Source: an uncultured Mycoplasmatota bacterium (GTDB taxonomy: Bacteria > Bacillota_I > Bacilli_A > RF39 > UBA660). Taken from it: a DNA stretch of 64,000 nt. Under the pieces are notes generated by a model that saw only the letters and a list, made by a program, of their open reading frames with translations, was not told where the DNA came from and searched no databases. This document shows, in pieces, positions 34,872 to 45,138 of this stretch (within the stretch, counting starts at the first letter, position 1; each line of letters begins with the position of its first letter). Location of the stretch: positions 1 through 64,000 of the forward strand of contig CANTCQ010000004.1 of NCBI GenBank assembly GCA_947652325.1. Reading direction: 5' to 3'. The position numbers were made by a program, and so were the translations under genes.

Positions 34872-34947
34872 AAAGTGGATTTTAGATTACGCTTTTCAAT
34901 TTTAGATAACTGAGATAAAATGAAGTTGTCTAAAGGTAGCAAGGTGG

Positions 34948-36309
34948 GTGAGGAATTTGTTGGTTGAAGAACTTTGGCAGAATTTTTTAAATACTATAAA
35001 AAACGAAATTAATTCTGCCTCCTTTAATGCTTGGTTTAATGATTTAAAATTATTAAACGTGGATAATGAATCGATAACGATACAAGTTCCTATGGAAATC
35101 CACAAAAAAATATTGGGAGATAATTATTATTCTTTAATTGAAGATATATTATTTAAACTTTCTGGTATTAACTACGATATTCGTTTTATTTTAGAAGATG
35201 AATTAAAATCCACAGTAGAAACAACTAGGATTGAAATTCAAAAAGTACAAGAACAAACATTTTGGGAAACCAATTTAAATCAAGATTTAAATTTTGATAA
35301 CTTTATAGTAGGAGATACAAATCGACTCGCGAAAGTCGCTGGTATGGCTGTTGCAGAACAACCTGGAAAAATTCACAATCCTTTATTTATTTATGGAAAG
35401 AGTGGGCTTGGAAAAACTCATTTAATGCATGCGATTGGAAACTTTATTACAGAACATAGTAATAAAAAAGTGTTATATACCACTTGTGATATGTTTATGA
35501 CAGATTATATTGAAATTGCTAATATGGAAAAAGGCCAGAGTGCTTTGGATTCCTCAAATCATTTTAAAGAAAAATATCGAAATGTAGATGTATTAATCAT
35601 AGATGATATTCAATATTTAGTAGGTGCGGAGAAAACCCAACAAGAATTTTTCCACACTTTCAACAGTTTGCATCGTTCAAATAAACAAATTATTATTAGT
35701 TCAGATAGAAGTCCAGATGATTTAAAAATATTAGAAGAAAGACTTCGAAGCCGATTTATGTGGGGATTACCTGTGGATATTTATCCTCCTGATTTTGACC
35801 TTCGATGTCGTATTATTAAACAAAAAATCAAAGGAACAAGCATTGCGGATAAGTTAGATGAAAATGTTATTGAATTCATTGCAAATAGTTGTCAAAATGA
35901 TGTAAGATTTTTAGAAGGAACTTTGAATCGATTAATGGCTTATACAGCAATGATAGTTCCTGAGAAAATTGATTTAGAATTTGCTAATGAAGCTTTAAAA
36001 GATTTTATAAATGTGAATATATATTCAGAAAATTCAATTAGTGGCATTCAAAAAGCGGTGGCAGATTTTTATAAAATCACTGTGGAAGATTTAAAAGGAA
36101 AAAAAAGAGGAGCGAATATTGCTTATCCACGACAAATTGCGATGTACCTTTCTAGAATGCTTACAGAGGAAACTTTTCCCCGCATTGGACTTGAGTTTGG
36201 TGGAAGAGACCATTCCACTGTTATCTATGCTTGTGATAAGATAGATTCTGATATTAAATCCAATAAAAAATTAGAATATGAAATCAATGAAATTAAGAAT
36301 AAAATATAG
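34948..36309 (+). CDS. dnaA: Chromosomal replication initiator DnaA
   Basis: 453 residues: helical domain I (ELWQNFLNTIKNEI), short linker, AAA+ domain III with GKSGLGKT and LIIDDIQYL, and domain IV with GGRDHSTVIYACDKI that reads the DnaA box. The start is uncertain: GTG at 34948, or TTG at 34957 or 34960. The last aligns best with other DnaA N-termini and has GGTGAGG before it. Confidence 0.97.
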   Translation: MRNLLVEELWQNFLNTIKNEINSASFNAWFNDLKLLNVDNESITIQVPMEIHKKILGDNYYSLIEDILFKLSGINYDIRFILEDELKSTVETTRIEIQKVQEQTFWETNLNQDLNFDNFIVGDTNRLAKVAGMAVAEQPGKIHNPLFIYGKSGLGKTHLMHAIGNFITEHSNKKVLYTTCDMFMTDYIEIANMEKGQSALDSSNHFKEKYRNVDVLIIDDIQYLVGAEKTQQEFFHTFNSLHRSNKQIIISSDRSPDDLKILEERLRSRFMWGLPVDIYPPDFDLRCRIIKQKIKGTSIADKLDENVIEFIANSCQNDVRFLEGTLNRLMAYTAMIVPEKIDLEFANEALKDFINVNIYSENSISGIQKAVADFYKITVEDLKGKKRGANIAYPRQIAMYLSRMLTEETFPRIGLEFGGRDHSTVIYACDKIDSDIKSNKKLEYEINEIKNKI

Positions 36310-36312
36310 GAG

Positions 36313-36422
36313 TGTGGATAAGTAATGATATGAATCACAATATTATCCACAAAAAATTTGGATAAAAATAGAGGAAAATAGGAATAAATAAGAGTTATCC
36401 ACTTTTTCCACTCTATTATAAT
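36313..36422. other. oriC, downstream DnaA-box cluster in the dnaA-dnaN gap
   Basis: TGTGGATAA (36313-36321), TTATCCACA (36343-36351) and TTATCCACT (36395-36403) with an AT- and purine-rich stretch between them, a likely unwinding region by analogy with the bipartite origin of Bacillus. TATAAT at 36417-36422 is a probable dnaN -10 with a DnaA box in the -35 region. Confidence 0.8.
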
Positions 36423-36455
36423 AAAAATAAGTAAAAATGAAAGAAGGAAGAAAAA

Positions 36456-37574
36456 ATGAAATTTACAATTGATAAAAGTATTTTATTAGAAAATTTAAAT
36501 AATGTAATAAAAGGGGTTTCTACTAAAAATATAATTCCTGTTTTAAATGGGATAAAATTTGATTTAACAAATGAAGGATTGTCTTTAACAGCAAGTGATA
36601 GTGAACTTACTATTAATGCTTTTATTGAAGCGAAAGAAATAAAAAATATTGAAAATGTTGGAACGATAGTTATTCAAAGTAAGTTTATTTTGGATATTAT
36701 AAGAAAGTTACCAAGTGATGTTATTAACTTTGAAGTTATTGATAGATTAAAAATACGTATCTATACAGAAAATGCGCAATATAATTTAAATTGTTTAGAT
36801 GCTAGTGATTATCCAAATATGAGGATGGAGGAACATAAAGACCCAATTTTATTAAATGGAGAAGTTTTAAAGTCTTTAATTAATCAAACAGTATTTGCAA
36901 TTTCTTCTCAAGAGTTAAGACCACTTCTTACAGGAATTAATATTACGATAATAGGAGATTTACTTGTTTTTTTAGCAACAGACTCCTATCGTTTGGCAAA
37001 AAAAGAAATAAAGCTTGCTAATTCAGTGGAAACAGATGTTAATATTGTGATTCCAGGAAAAAATATTATAGAATTAGAAAAAATTATAGTGGATGATGAA
37101 GATGTTGAAATGCATATTTTTAATAATAAAGTATTATTTAAATATAAGAATTTAAAATTTCAAACGAATTTGTTATCGGGAACGTATCCGAATACAGCCA
37201 ACTTAATTCCAACAGAATTTGGTATTATTGTAAAACTAAATAAGGATGATTATGTTGCTAGTGTTGATAGAGCAGCTCTTCTTACCCAAGGCAAAGATAA
37301 AAATATAATTAAAATGAAAATTGAGAATAAGGAAATGGTTATCAATTCTTATGCTTCTGAAATTGGAAAAGTGGAAGAAAAATTAAATGTTGATACAGAT
37401 GCATCAGCAAGTATTGATATTTCTTTTAGTTCGCGGTATATGTTAGATGCTTTGAAAACTATTAAAGAAGAAGAAATATTACTTTTACTTACAGATGATG
37501 TCAAACCAATTGTTATAAAATCTGTAACTGATGAATCATTAATTCAGCTTATATTACCTATTAAAACTTACTAA
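36456..37574 (+). CDS. dnaN: DNA polymerase III beta sliding clamp
   Basis: 372 residues, three-domain clamp fold, normal length. The closing VKPIVIKS ... QLILPIKTY matches the family C-terminus. Good ribosome site GAAGGAAG. Confidence 0.98.
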   Translation: MKFTIDKSILLENLNNVIKGVSTKNIIPVLNGIKFDLTNEGLSLTASDSELTINAFIEAKEIKNIENVGTIVIQSKFILDIIRKLPSDVINFEVIDRLKIRIYTENAQYNLNCLDASDYPNMRMEEHKDPILLNGEVLKSLINQTVFAISSQELRPLLTGINITIIGDLLVFLATDSYRLAKKEIKLANSVETDVNIVIPGKNIIELEKIIVDDEDVEMHIFNNKVLFKYKNLKFQTNLLSGTYPNTANLIPTEFGIIVKLNKDDYVASVDRAALLTQGKDKNIIKMKIENKEMVINSYASEIGKVEEKLNVDTDASASIDISFSSRYMLDALKTIKEEEILLLLTDDVKPIVIKSVTDESLIQLILPIKTY

Positions 37575-37596
37575 AAAGTGTTAGTAAGTTTTTTTT
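37565..37596 (+). terminator. Terminator of dnaN
   Basis: AACTTACTAA (37565-37574) and TTAGTAAGTT (37581-37590), perfect 10-base stem, then T6. The stop codon is in the 5' arm, so comK downstream needs another promoter or read-through. Confidence 0.9.
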
Positions 37597-37661
37597 CGAC
37601 AAATTTTTCTTGTTGATTTTGTTAGGGTAGGAGCCAATTTATAGGTGAGGAGGTGATATTG

Positions 37662-38135
37662 ATGGAGAATTATGAAATAAATGATAAAACGGTTGCACTT
37701 TATGCGATGAGGGACAAAACAAGAGTGTATGAAGAAGATAAAAATTTTATTGTGGAAAAGTCTGCCAGTGCTATCATGGAAGAAAGTTGTTCTTATTTTG
37801 GAAGTTCTTTATCAGGAAGAAAAAAAGGAACAGAGCGTTTAATAGGTGTTTCTTATAAAGCTCCTATTATTGTAGAAGAAAGCCAAGAAATAATCTTTTT
37901 TCCTACCTCTTCCCCTCGAATGGATAATTGTTCTTGGTTAAGAAGTAGTATGATAGAAGGATATTATTATCGAAATAATCAATTAATTGTTGAATTTAAA
38001 AATGGAGATAAAATACCACTTGATGTTTCTTATGGCGTTATTGATAATCAAATTTTAAGAGCTACTCGTTTAGAAGCAGTATTACGATATCGCAAACAAG
38101 ATAAAGTTCGAAAGAATTGGCAAGAAAATAGATAA
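37662..38135 (+). CDS. comK: ComK-family competence transcription factor
   Basis: 157 residues. The core CSYFGSSLSGRKKGT, then KAPIIVEESQEIIFFPTSS and the NCSWLRSS block match ComK of Bacillus (RFFGSSYAGRKAGT, PPIMVDPSNQIFLFPT, QCGWI), as I recall that sequence. ComK activates DNA-uptake genes by binding paired AT-boxes. The protein is shorter than B. subtilis ComK (192), mainly at the C-terminus. AGGAGGTGA precedes ATG at 37662; the upstream GTG overlaps it. It occupies the place of yaaA between dnaN and recF. Confidence 0.85.
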   Translation: MENYEINDKTVALYAMRDKTRVYEEDKNFIVEKSASAIMEESCSYFGSSLSGRKKGTERLIGVSYKAPIIVEESQEIIFFPTSSPRMDNCSWLRSSMIEGYYYRNNQLIVEFKNGDKIPLDVSYGVIDNQILRATRLEAVLRYRKQDKVRKNWQENR

Positions 38136-38220
38136 ACCTTTTTTCTTGTTCTATTTTTCCTAATTTACAAAAAAGTGATTTATTTTTGTAAAATCCGTTT
38201 AATAATAGTCTTTTTTGTGT

Positions 38221-38260
38221 TATAATTTTAATAGGTATAGGAGTACATAAATACCTATTA
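38221..38260 (+). promoter_or_regulatory. recF promoter with 10-base inverted repeat in the leader
   Basis: TGTTATAAT (extended -10; TATAAT at 38221-38226) followed at once by TAATAGGTAT (38229-38238) and ATACCTATTA (38251-38260), a perfect inverted repeat with a 12-base loop overlapping the expected transcription start. It could be a repressor site or an RNA hairpin. Confidence 0.6.
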
Positions 38261-38291
38261 TTTTAATATATGGGCGTAAAAGAGGCAAAAT

Positions 38292-39383
38292 ATGCAAATA
38301 CTGGAATTGAAATTACTGAATTTTAGAAATTATGAACGAGTGACTCTTTCTTTTGATTCTCATTTGAACATTATTTATGGTCCAAACGGAAGTGGGAAAA
38401 CAAATTTAGTGGAAGCTATCTATGTTTTGGCTCTTACACGTACTTTTAAACAAGTAAGTGATAAGGTGTTAATTCGAAAAGATACGAATTTAACGAAAAT
38501 AGAAGGTCGATTGAAAGGGGATTATGAGAAGTCTTATAAAGTTATACTTACACCAGAGGGTAAAAAAGTAAAAATTGATTCTAATAAAATAACCAAAATT
38601 AGTGAGTATATTTCTAAAATTAACGTAGTTTTATTTCACCCAAATGATTTAAAAATGATTAAAGATACGCCGAGTATAAGAAGAAAATATTTAAATATAG
38701 CTATTTCACAACAGAATATTGAATATTTAAAAAATCTAACTTATTATAATAAATTGATAAAAATTCGAAATTCTTATTTGAAAAAAATGTATATAAATGG
38801 ACAAGCATTGGAATCTTATTTGGATGTTGTTACTGAAAAGTTAGTGGAAAATGGCATTAAAATTTATCAAAGTAGAAATGAATATATTACGCTTTTAAAT
38901 GAGTATATTGTTCCTATTTATAAAAGCATTGCTCTTAATGGAACTTTACAAATTCAGTATAGGAGTGATTTTGCTCATAAAAATAAGAAAGAATTACTTG
39001 CTATTTATAAAAAAAATTTGGCGCGTGATTTAGCATTTGGAAAAACAAATTTTGGAATCCATCATGATGATTTTATTTTTACATTGGATGGAATGGATTT
39101 AAAGGAATATGGTTCAGAAGGACAACAGAAGAATGCTGTTATTTCTTGGAAATTTAGTGAAATGTCTATATTTAAATCGAAAAAAAATGTGACTCCAATA
39201 CTTATATTAGATGATTTGCTTAGTGAACTTGATAAAGAAAAATTGAAAAATATTTTGTCGTTTATTGATGATAAGGTCCAAACTTTTATTACTACAACAG
39301 AAATTGAAAAAGTTGAATCTTTATTAAGAGACAAAAAATGTAAAAAAATCAAAATTGTGAATGGAAAACTAGAGGAGGTTTAA
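38292..39383 (+). CDS. recF: DNA replication and repair protein RecF
   Basis: 363 residues; Walker [10 protein letters not shown], signature YGSEGQQKN and Walker [13 protein letters not shown]. Loads RecA at gaps. Its end contains the gyrB ribosome site. Confidence 0.97.
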   Translation: MQILELKLLNFRNYERVTLSFDSHLNIIYGPNGSGKTNLVEAIYVLALTRTFKQVSDKVLIRKDTNLTKIEGRLKGDYEKSYKVILTPEGKKVKIDSNKITKISEYISKINVVLFHPNDLKMIKDTPSIRRKYLNIAISQQNIEYLKNLTYYNKLIKIRNSYLKKMYINGQALESYLDVVTEKLVENGIKIYQSRNEYITLLNEYIVPIYKSIALNGTLQIQYRSDFAHKNKKELLAIYKKNLARDLAFGKTNFGIHHDDFIFTLDGMDLKEYGSEGQQKNAVISWKFSEMSIFKSKKNVTPILILDDLLSELDKEKLKNILSFIDDKVQTFITTTEIEKVESLLRDKKCKKIKIVNGKLEEV

Positions 39384-39384
39384 A

Positions 39385-41304
39385 ATGGAAGAAAAAAAAC
39401 ATTATGATGATGGAGATATTCAAGTTTTAGAGGGATTAGAAGCTGTTCGAAAACGACCAGGGATGTATATTGGAACAACAAGTGAAAAAGGGCTTCACCA
39501 TTTGGTATGGGAAATTGTGGATAATGCGATTGATGAAGCCTTAGCTGGTTATTGTGATGATATTGAAGTTATTATAGGTAAAGGAAATACGATAACGGTC
39601 AAGGATGATGGTCGTGGACTACCAACGGGAATTAACCAAAAAACAGGATTATCTACAGTAGAAACCATTTTTACCGTTTTGCATGCTGGAGGTAAGTTTG
39701 GGGGTGGAGGCTACAAAGTTAGTGGTGGCTTACATGGTGTTGGAGCAAGTGTTGTAAATGCCTTGTCTTCTTGGCTTGAGGTTACGGTTTATCGTGATGG
39801 AAAGATTTATTATCAAAAGTTTAGTCATGGAGGACATCCTGAAGAGACTTTGAAAGAGATAGGAACGTGTGAAGAAAATCGAACAGGGACAACGGTAACC
39901 TTTAAAGCAGACCCAGAAATTTTTACCGAGACAACTGTTTATAATTATGATACGTTAGCTAAACGTTTACAAGAACTTGCTTTTTTGAATAAAGGAATTC
40001 GTATTCTTTTGTTTGATGAACGTGAAGAAGAGCGTAAAAATGAATTTTTGTATAACGGTGGAATCATTGAATATGTGACTATGCTTAATAAGAATAAGAC
40101 TCCTATTCATGATAATGTGATGTATTTTGAAGGAATGGAAAATGGTATAGAAGTAGAAGTAGCTATGCAATATAATGATTCTTATAATGCTAATGTATAT
40201 TCTTTTACGAATAATATTAATACTTATGAAGGTGGAACCCACGAAGATGGGGTAAAACGTGCTTTAACTCGAATTATTAACAATTATGCGAAGAGTAATA
40301 AATTTTTAAAGGATAATGATGAAGCTTTAACTGGTGATGATGTTCGTGAAGGATTAACGATGATTATTTCTTGTAAACATCCTAATCCTCAATTTGAAGG
40401 ACAAACGAAAACTAAGCTTGGAAATGCGGAAGTAAGAAAGATAGCTGATGATATCTTTAGTGAAGGTTTTGAGCGGTTTTTAATGGAAAATCCAAATGAA
40501 GCAAGAATTATAATTGAAAAGGGAAGAACAGCAGCGCATGCTCGCCTTGCAGCAAAAAGAGCGAGAGACTTGACAAGAAGAAAATCTCCACTTGATACGA
40601 TTAATACTCTTGGTAAACTTGCGGATTGTACGAGTAAAGATGCTACAATTTCTGAAATATTTATTGTCGAAGGAGATAGTGCAGGAGGAAGTGCGAAAAG
40701 TGCCAGACTTCCAAAAACTCAAGCGATTCTTCCTTTGAGAGGAAAAATATTAAATGTAGAAAAAGCAAGATTAGATAGAGCTTTGTCCAATGAAGAAATA
40801 AGAACCATGATTACTGCATTTGGAACTGGTATTGGAGAGGAATTTGATATTGAAAAATTAAGATATCATAAAATTATTATTATGACCGATGCCGATGTAG
40901 ATGGTTCTCATATTCAAATCTTGTTATTGACTTTGTTTTATCGCTTTTTTAGACCAATTATAGAAGGTGGATATGTTTATATTGCTCAACCGCCTTTGTT
41001 TAGTATTACACATGGAAAAAACATTAAATATGTGCAAAATGAACTTGAATATGAAGAATACCGTGCTACATTGCCTCAAAGTGCTAAACCAACCGTTAAA
41101 CGTTTTAAAGGTTTGGGAGAAATGAATGCAGAGGATTTACGGGATACTACGATGAGTATAGAAAACCGTGTATTGAGGCGTGTTACTATTGAAGATGCCA
41201 TTGATGCAGATAAAATCATTTCTGAATTTATGGGAGATGATGTACTCCCTCGTAAAATATTTTTGGAAGAACATGGTCATGAATATACGGAATTGGATAT
41301 TTAG
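39385..41304 (+). CDS. gyrB: DNA gyrase subunit B
   Basis: 639 residues: GHKL ATPase ([27 protein letters not shown]) and TOPRIM domain ([16 protein letters not shown]). AGGAGG site overlaps the recF stop. Confidence 0.99.
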   Translation: MEEKKHYDDGDIQVLEGLEAVRKRPGMYIGTTSEKGLHHLVWEIVDNAIDEALAGYCDDIEVIIGKGNTITVKDDGRGLPTGINQKTGLSTVETIFTVLHAGGKFGGGGYKVSGGLHGVGASVVNALSSWLEVTVYRDGKIYYQKFSHGGHPEETLKEIGTCEENRTGTTVTFKADPEIFTETTVYNYDTLAKRLQELAFLNKGIRILLFDEREEERKNEFLYNGGIIEYVTMLNKNKTPIHDNVMYFEGMENGIEVEVAMQYNDSYNANVYSFTNNINTYEGGTHEDGVKRALTRIINNYAKSNKFLKDNDEALTGDDVREGLTMIISCKHPNPQFEGQTKTKLGNAEVRKIADDIFSEGFERFLMENPNEARIIIEKGRTAAHARLAAKRARDLTRRKSPLDTINTLGKLADCTSKDATISEIFIVEGDSAGGSAKSARLPKTQAILPLRGKILNVEKARLDRALSNEEIRTMITAFGTGIGEEFDIEKLRYHKIIIMTDADVDGSHIQILLLTLFYRFFRPIIEGGYVYIAQPPLFSITHGKNIKYVQNELEYEEYRATLPQSAKPTVKRFKGLGEMNAEDLRDTTMSIENRVLRRVTIEDAIDADKIISEFMGDDVLPRKIFLEEHGHEYTELDI

Positions 41305-41315
41305 GAGGGTTAATA

Positions 41316-43781
41316 ATGGATAAAATTGTAGAAAATAATATTACAAATGAATTTACAAAGTCATTTGGGCAATATGCTATGAGTGTTATTGTAGATAGAG
41401 CACTTCCTGACCTTCGGGATGGATGTAAACCTGTGCATCGTCGTATTTTGTATTCAATGTATGAAGCCGGTTATACTCCTGACAAACCATATCGTAAGTG
41501 TGCGAGAATTGTTGGAGATGTTATGGGAAAATATCATCCACACGGAGATACTTCTATATATGATGCAATGGTACGTATGGCTCAAAACTTTAGTTTTCGC
41601 CATATGTTAGTTGATGGCCACGGAAATTTTGGTAATATGGATGGTGATGGTGCAGCTGCGATGCGGTATACGGAAGCAAAACTATCTAAAATTGCTCTTG
41701 AAATGGTTCGTGATATTAATAAGGAAACTGTTGATTTTGTTCCGAACTTTGATGAAACAGAGAGTGAACCAAAAGTTTTACCTAGTCGTTTTCCGAATAT
41801 TTTAGTAAATGGAACAATGGGGATTGCGGTTGGTATGGCAACTAATATTCCACCTCATAATTTAGGAGAAGTTATTGATGGGTGTGTTGCATATATTGAT
41901 AATCACGATATTGATACCGATGGTTTGATGCAATATATTAAAGGCCCTGATTTTCCTACAGGTGCTTCTATTTTAGGAAATAGTGGTATTAAAAAGGCAT
42001 ATGAGACGGGTAAAGGCTCTATTACAATTCGAGGACAAGCGGATATTGAAGAAGTAAACGGCAAAACCAGAATAGTGGTATCTTCTTTGCCTTATCAAGT
42101 AAATAAGAGCGAATTTCAGTCTCGTATTGGGGAACTTGTTCGAGATAAAATTATTGATGGTATAAGTGAACTGCATGAAGAGTCGAATTTGGAAAATCCT
42201 GTTCGGGTAGTTATCTACATTAAAAGGGATGCAAATGCAAATGTAGTATTAAATAATTTATACAAATATACGCAACTTCAAAATTCTTATGGTATTAATT
42301 TATTAATGATTGACCAAGGTTCACCGAAAATATTGGGATTAAAGGATATTATTTCCAAATATATTGATTATCAAAAGGAAATTATTGTTCGTAGAACTCA
42401 ATTTGATTTAAAAAAAGCGGAAGAAAGAGTTCATATCTTAGAAGGTTTGAAGATTGCTTTAGACCATTTGGATGAAGTTATTAAAACAATTCGTGAATCT
42501 GCAACAGATGTGATTGCTAAGGAACAATTAATGTCTAAATTTAATTTAGATGAAATACAGGCTCAAGCTATTTTAGATATGCGTTTACGTAGATTAACAG
42601 GTCTTGAAAGAGAAAAGATAGAAAATGAGCTTTTAGAACTATTAAAAACTATTGATGAATTACGAGCTATTTTAGGAAGTGAAGAAAAAGTTTTAGCTAT
42701 TATTCGTACTGAATTACTAGAAATCAAGAATAAGTACGCTGATGAAAGAAGAACTAATATTGATATGTCTGCTATTGAATTTATTGAAGATGAATCGTTA
42801 ATTCCAGAAGAAGACATTATGATAGCACTTACCCACAATGGTTATATCAAAAGAACAACTTCTGATACATTTAAACTTCAAAATCGTGGTGGTGTAGGTG
42901 TTAAAGGAATGCATACAAATGAAGAGGATTTTGTGGAGCATATTTTGTCTTTATCCACACATGATTTTGTGTTATTCTTTACAAACAAAGGAAAAGTTTA
43001 TCGCTTAAAAGGATATGAAGTTCCTGAATTTAGTAGACAATCTAAAGGATTGCCAATTATCAATTTATTGCAAATTGAAAAAGAAGAGAAAATTAATTCT
43101 ATTTTAAGCATTAAACGTGAGGATGAAGCTAAATATTTATTATTTGCAACAAAGCATGGTGTTGTTAAGAGAACCAATATTAATGAATTTGATAATATTC
43201 GTACTAATGGAAAAATTTGTATTTGCTTAAGACCTTCTGATGAACTTATTTCCGTTCAAAAAACTACTGGTAGTGATTGTATTTTATTAGGTTCTAGCGA
43301 TGGAAGAATGGTTAAATTTATTGAAGATGAGATTCGTGTTATGGGTAGAACTGCAAGTGGTGTTCGAGGAATTAATTTAGGAGAGGCCAGTTGTATTGGA
43401 GCAGAAAAAGCAACGGAAAATGATTCTTTAATAATCGTAACGAAAAAAGGATATGGTAAACAAACGAGTGTCTCAGATTATCGACAAACCAGACGTGGAA
43501 GTAAGGGCGTTAAGGCTTTAAATGTTACGGATAAAAATGGTGATATGGCAGCCTTTAAGTTAGCTCAAGAAAATAGTGATTTAGTCATAGTTACAAACAC
43601 TGGAATGATTATCAGAGTACCTTTAGAACAAATTAATGTTTTAGGTCGAGTAACACAAGGAGTTCGTTTGATTCATTTGAAAGATAATCAAGAGTTATCT
43701 ACAATCAGTTTAGTTGAAAAAACTTCAGAATCTATTGAAGAAAGTAATGAAGAAAACAATATGAATATAAATGAAAATTAG
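41316..43781 (+). CDS. gyrA: DNA gyrase subunit A
   Basis: 821 residues. Catalytic tyrosine in [10 protein letters not shown], quinolone region [17 protein letters not shown], and a C-terminal pinwheel with the GyrA box QSKGLPI / RRGSKGVK. Its transcript ends in a hairpin made by a parS site. Confidence 0.99.
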   Translation: MDKIVENNITNEFTKSFGQYAMSVIVDRALPDLRDGCKPVHRRILYSMYEAGYTPDKPYRKCARIVGDVMGKYHPHGDTSIYDAMVRMAQNFSFRHMLVDGHGNFGNMDGDGAAAMRYTEAKLSKIALEMVRDINKETVDFVPNFDETESEPKVLPSRFPNILVNGTMGIAVGMATNIPPHNLGEVIDGCVAYIDNHDIDTDGLMQYIKGPDFPTGASILGNSGIKKAYETGKGSITIRGQADIEEVNGKTRIVVSSLPYQVNKSEFQSRIGELVRDKIIDGISELHEESNLENPVRVVIYIKRDANANVVLNNLYKYTQLQNSYGINLLMIDQGSPKILGLKDIISKYIDYQKEIIVRRTQFDLKKAEERVHILEGLKIALDHLDEVIKTIRESATDVIAKEQLMSKFNLDEIQAQAILDMRLRRLTGLEREKIENELLELLKTIDELRAILGSEEKVLAIIRTELLEIKNKYADERRTNIDMSAIEFIEDESLIPEEDIMIALTHNGYIKRTTSDTFKLQNRGGVGVKGMHTNEEDFVEHILSLSTHDFVLFFTNKGKVYRLKGYEVPEFSRQSKGLPIINLLQIEKEEKINSILSIKREDEAKYLLFATKHGVVKRTNINEFDNIRTNGKICICLRPSDELISVQKTTGSDCILLGSSDGRMVKFIEDEIRVMGRTASGVRGINLGEASCIGAEKATENDSLIIVTKKGYGKQTSVSDYRQTRRGSKGVKALNVTDKNGDMAAFKLAQENSDLVIVTNTGMIIRVPLEQINVLGRVTQGVRLIHLKDNQELSTISLVEKTSESIEESNEENNMNINEN

Positions 43782-43807
43782 AATGTTTCACGTGAAACAT
43801 TCTTTTT
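43780..43807 (+). terminator. parS: parS site 1 doubling as gyrA terminator
   Basis: TGTTTCACGTGAAACA at 43784-43799 is a perfect parS. The palindrome extends to AGAATGTTTC-ACGT-GAAACATTCT (43780-43803), followed by T5 and starting in the gyrA stop codon, which is a textbook intrinsic terminator. Confidence 0.9.
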
Positions 43808-44336
43808 ATAAATACATAATTTTTACACTTTTTAACTTAAAATTGATTATTGCATAATAAATTTGTTTTATTTTTTCTTGTATTAAATTTTATGATAGTG
43901 TAATAGTATATTTTTAAGTGGTAAATTCTTAAAATATATTATATGTAGCAATAAAAATACTTTTTAATAATTTAAATAAATAAAAGAAGAATAAAAAATG
44001 ATAATATTATAAATGATTTTGGATTATAATTATCCCCGTAAGTTTTACCTTAATTATAATAAACCCAATTTTATCTAAAAGTATATTCCATACTTATAGT
44101 GATGAGTTCTAAATTTTTTATAGTTGGACTAGATTTATTAAAAATATAAAATAATACTCTAGTAAACAGAAATAGTGATAAAAATAAATAAAAAAATTTA
44201 TCTTATAAACATATTTAATCGCCTGAATAATTATACTATTTCTTATCAATTATAATGATTTTATATTACATATATACTTTGAAATAAATATTGTACTTAA
44301 AATTAAACTTTATCTAAAAATATACTAATTAATTGA
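43808..44336. other. Non-coding AT-rich spacer between parS sites
   Basis: About 530 bases with many stops in all frames and no ribosome sites worth reporting. I see no gene; the only structured elements of the gyrA-ffs gap are the three parS sites and the ffs promoter. The part between parS 2 and 3 is equally empty. Confidence 0.6.
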
Positions 44337-44352
44337 TGTTTCACGTGAAACA
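44337..44352. promoter_or_regulatory. parS: parS site 2
   Basis: Perfect TGTTTCACGTGAAACA, flanked by A/T to ATG..CAT and followed by T5, so it could also act as a weak terminator. Binding site for a Spo0J/ParB clamp, whose gene is not in this window. Confidence 0.95.
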
Positions 44353-44519
44353 TTTTTGACGAAGTAAGTGAATATAATATGCAATATTTTTTTTTGTAAA
44401 AAAATGTTTAATTTTTTAGATATATTTATTCATCATAAATAATATATATTAATTTATGTTTTTTAATTAATTACTCTTATAAATAAATTATTTTTAATAA
44501 TAAATTAAGTACTATTAAA

Positions 44520-44535
44520 TGTTTCACGTGAAACA
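44520..44535. promoter_or_regulatory. parS: parS site 3
   Basis: Perfect TGTTTCACGTGAAACA, ending 2 bases before the -35 of the SRP RNA promoter. Confidence 0.95.
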
Positions 44536-44537
44536 TA

Positions 44538-44566
44538 TTGCAAATTAAAAAAAAAATTGTTATTAT
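44538..44566 (+). promoter_or_regulatory. Promoter of the SRP RNA
   Basis: TTGCAA (44538-44543), 17 bases, TATTAT (44561-44566); the RNA begins 7 bases later. Confidence 0.8.
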
Positions 44567-44572
44567 CTATTT

Positions 44573-44643
44573 GTGCAACGAATATATTGTAACTTGGTCA
44601 GAATCGGAAGATAGCAGCCATATCAGTCTCTGTTCGTGTGCAC
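44573..44643 (+). ncRNA. ffs: Signal recognition particle RNA, minimal bacterial type
   Basis: About 71 bases. The helix 8 core GGTCAGAATCGGAAGATAGC followed by AGCC matches the conserved Ffh-binding loop (GGTCAG..CGGAAG..AGCAGCC). The ends pair: GTGCA-A-CGAA with TTCG-TG-TGCAC. T7 follows directly (44644-44650). No Alu-type domain is present, unlike the 271-base scRNA of B. subtilis. Position beside tadA and dnaX is conserved. Confidence 0.9.
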
Positions 44644-44670
44644 TTTTTTTATTTTATAGGTGAATTTAAA

Positions 44671-45093
44671 ATGTTGAATGAAAAAAGAATTATAGATAAA
44701 TTACTTTATTTGTCTAAAAAAGCTTATAAAAATCATGAAGTGCCTGTATCAGCAATTGTCGTATATCATCATACAATTATAGCTGCTCAATATAATAAAC
44801 GAGAAAAAAAGCATTTAGTTACTTCACATGCAGAAATTTTAGCCATTCAAAAAACTTCCAAAAAATTAAAACGATGGAATTTGTCGGACTGTGATTTGTA
44901 TGTTACTTTAAAACCGTGCAGTATGTGCGCAGAAGTTATAAAACAAAGTAGAATTCGAAATGTTTATTATTTACTTGATAAACCTGATTTTAAACATGAA
45001 TATTCAAAAACTAATTTTTTTGAATTAAATAAAGAAAAAGAAAGAGATACTTATCAACAAATTCTTTCTTCCTTCTTTAGAAATATGCGTTAG
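44671..45093 (+). CDS. tadA: tRNA-specific adenosine deaminase
   Basis: Converts A34 of tRNA-Arg(ACG) to inosine. 140 residues with zinc motifs HAE (53-55) and PCSMC (82-86). Start set at ATG 44671 after ATAGGTGA; an upstream in-frame GTG lies inside the SRP RNA. Confidence 0.95.
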   Translation: MLNEKRIIDKLLYLSKKAYKNHEVPVSAIVVYHHTIIAAQYNKREKKHLVTSHAEILAIQKTSKKLKRWNLSDCDLYVTLKPCSMCAEVIKQSRIRNVYYLLDKPDFKHEYSKTNFFELNKEKERDTYQQILSSFFRNMR

Positions 45094-45107
45094 TATTTTT
45101 GATTTTA

Positions 45108-45116
45108 TGCTATAAT
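45108..45116 (+). promoter_or_regulatory. Extended -10 promoter before dnaX
   Basis: TGCTATAAT (TATAAT at 45111-45116), about 22 bases before the start codon. No good -35. Confidence 0.5.
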
Positions 45117-45138
45117 AATCAAAAGTGAGGCGATATTT

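Noticed and set aside
38170-38202. Pair of AAAA-N5-TTTT-like boxes upstream of recF as a ComK box
   Set aside because: Both boxes have mismatches and such patterns arise by chance in AT-rich DNA; not strong enough to annotate.
44638-44670. Longer tadA start at GTG 44638
   Set aside because: It lies inside the 3' end of the SRP RNA and its terminator; the ATG at 44671 has a ribosome site.
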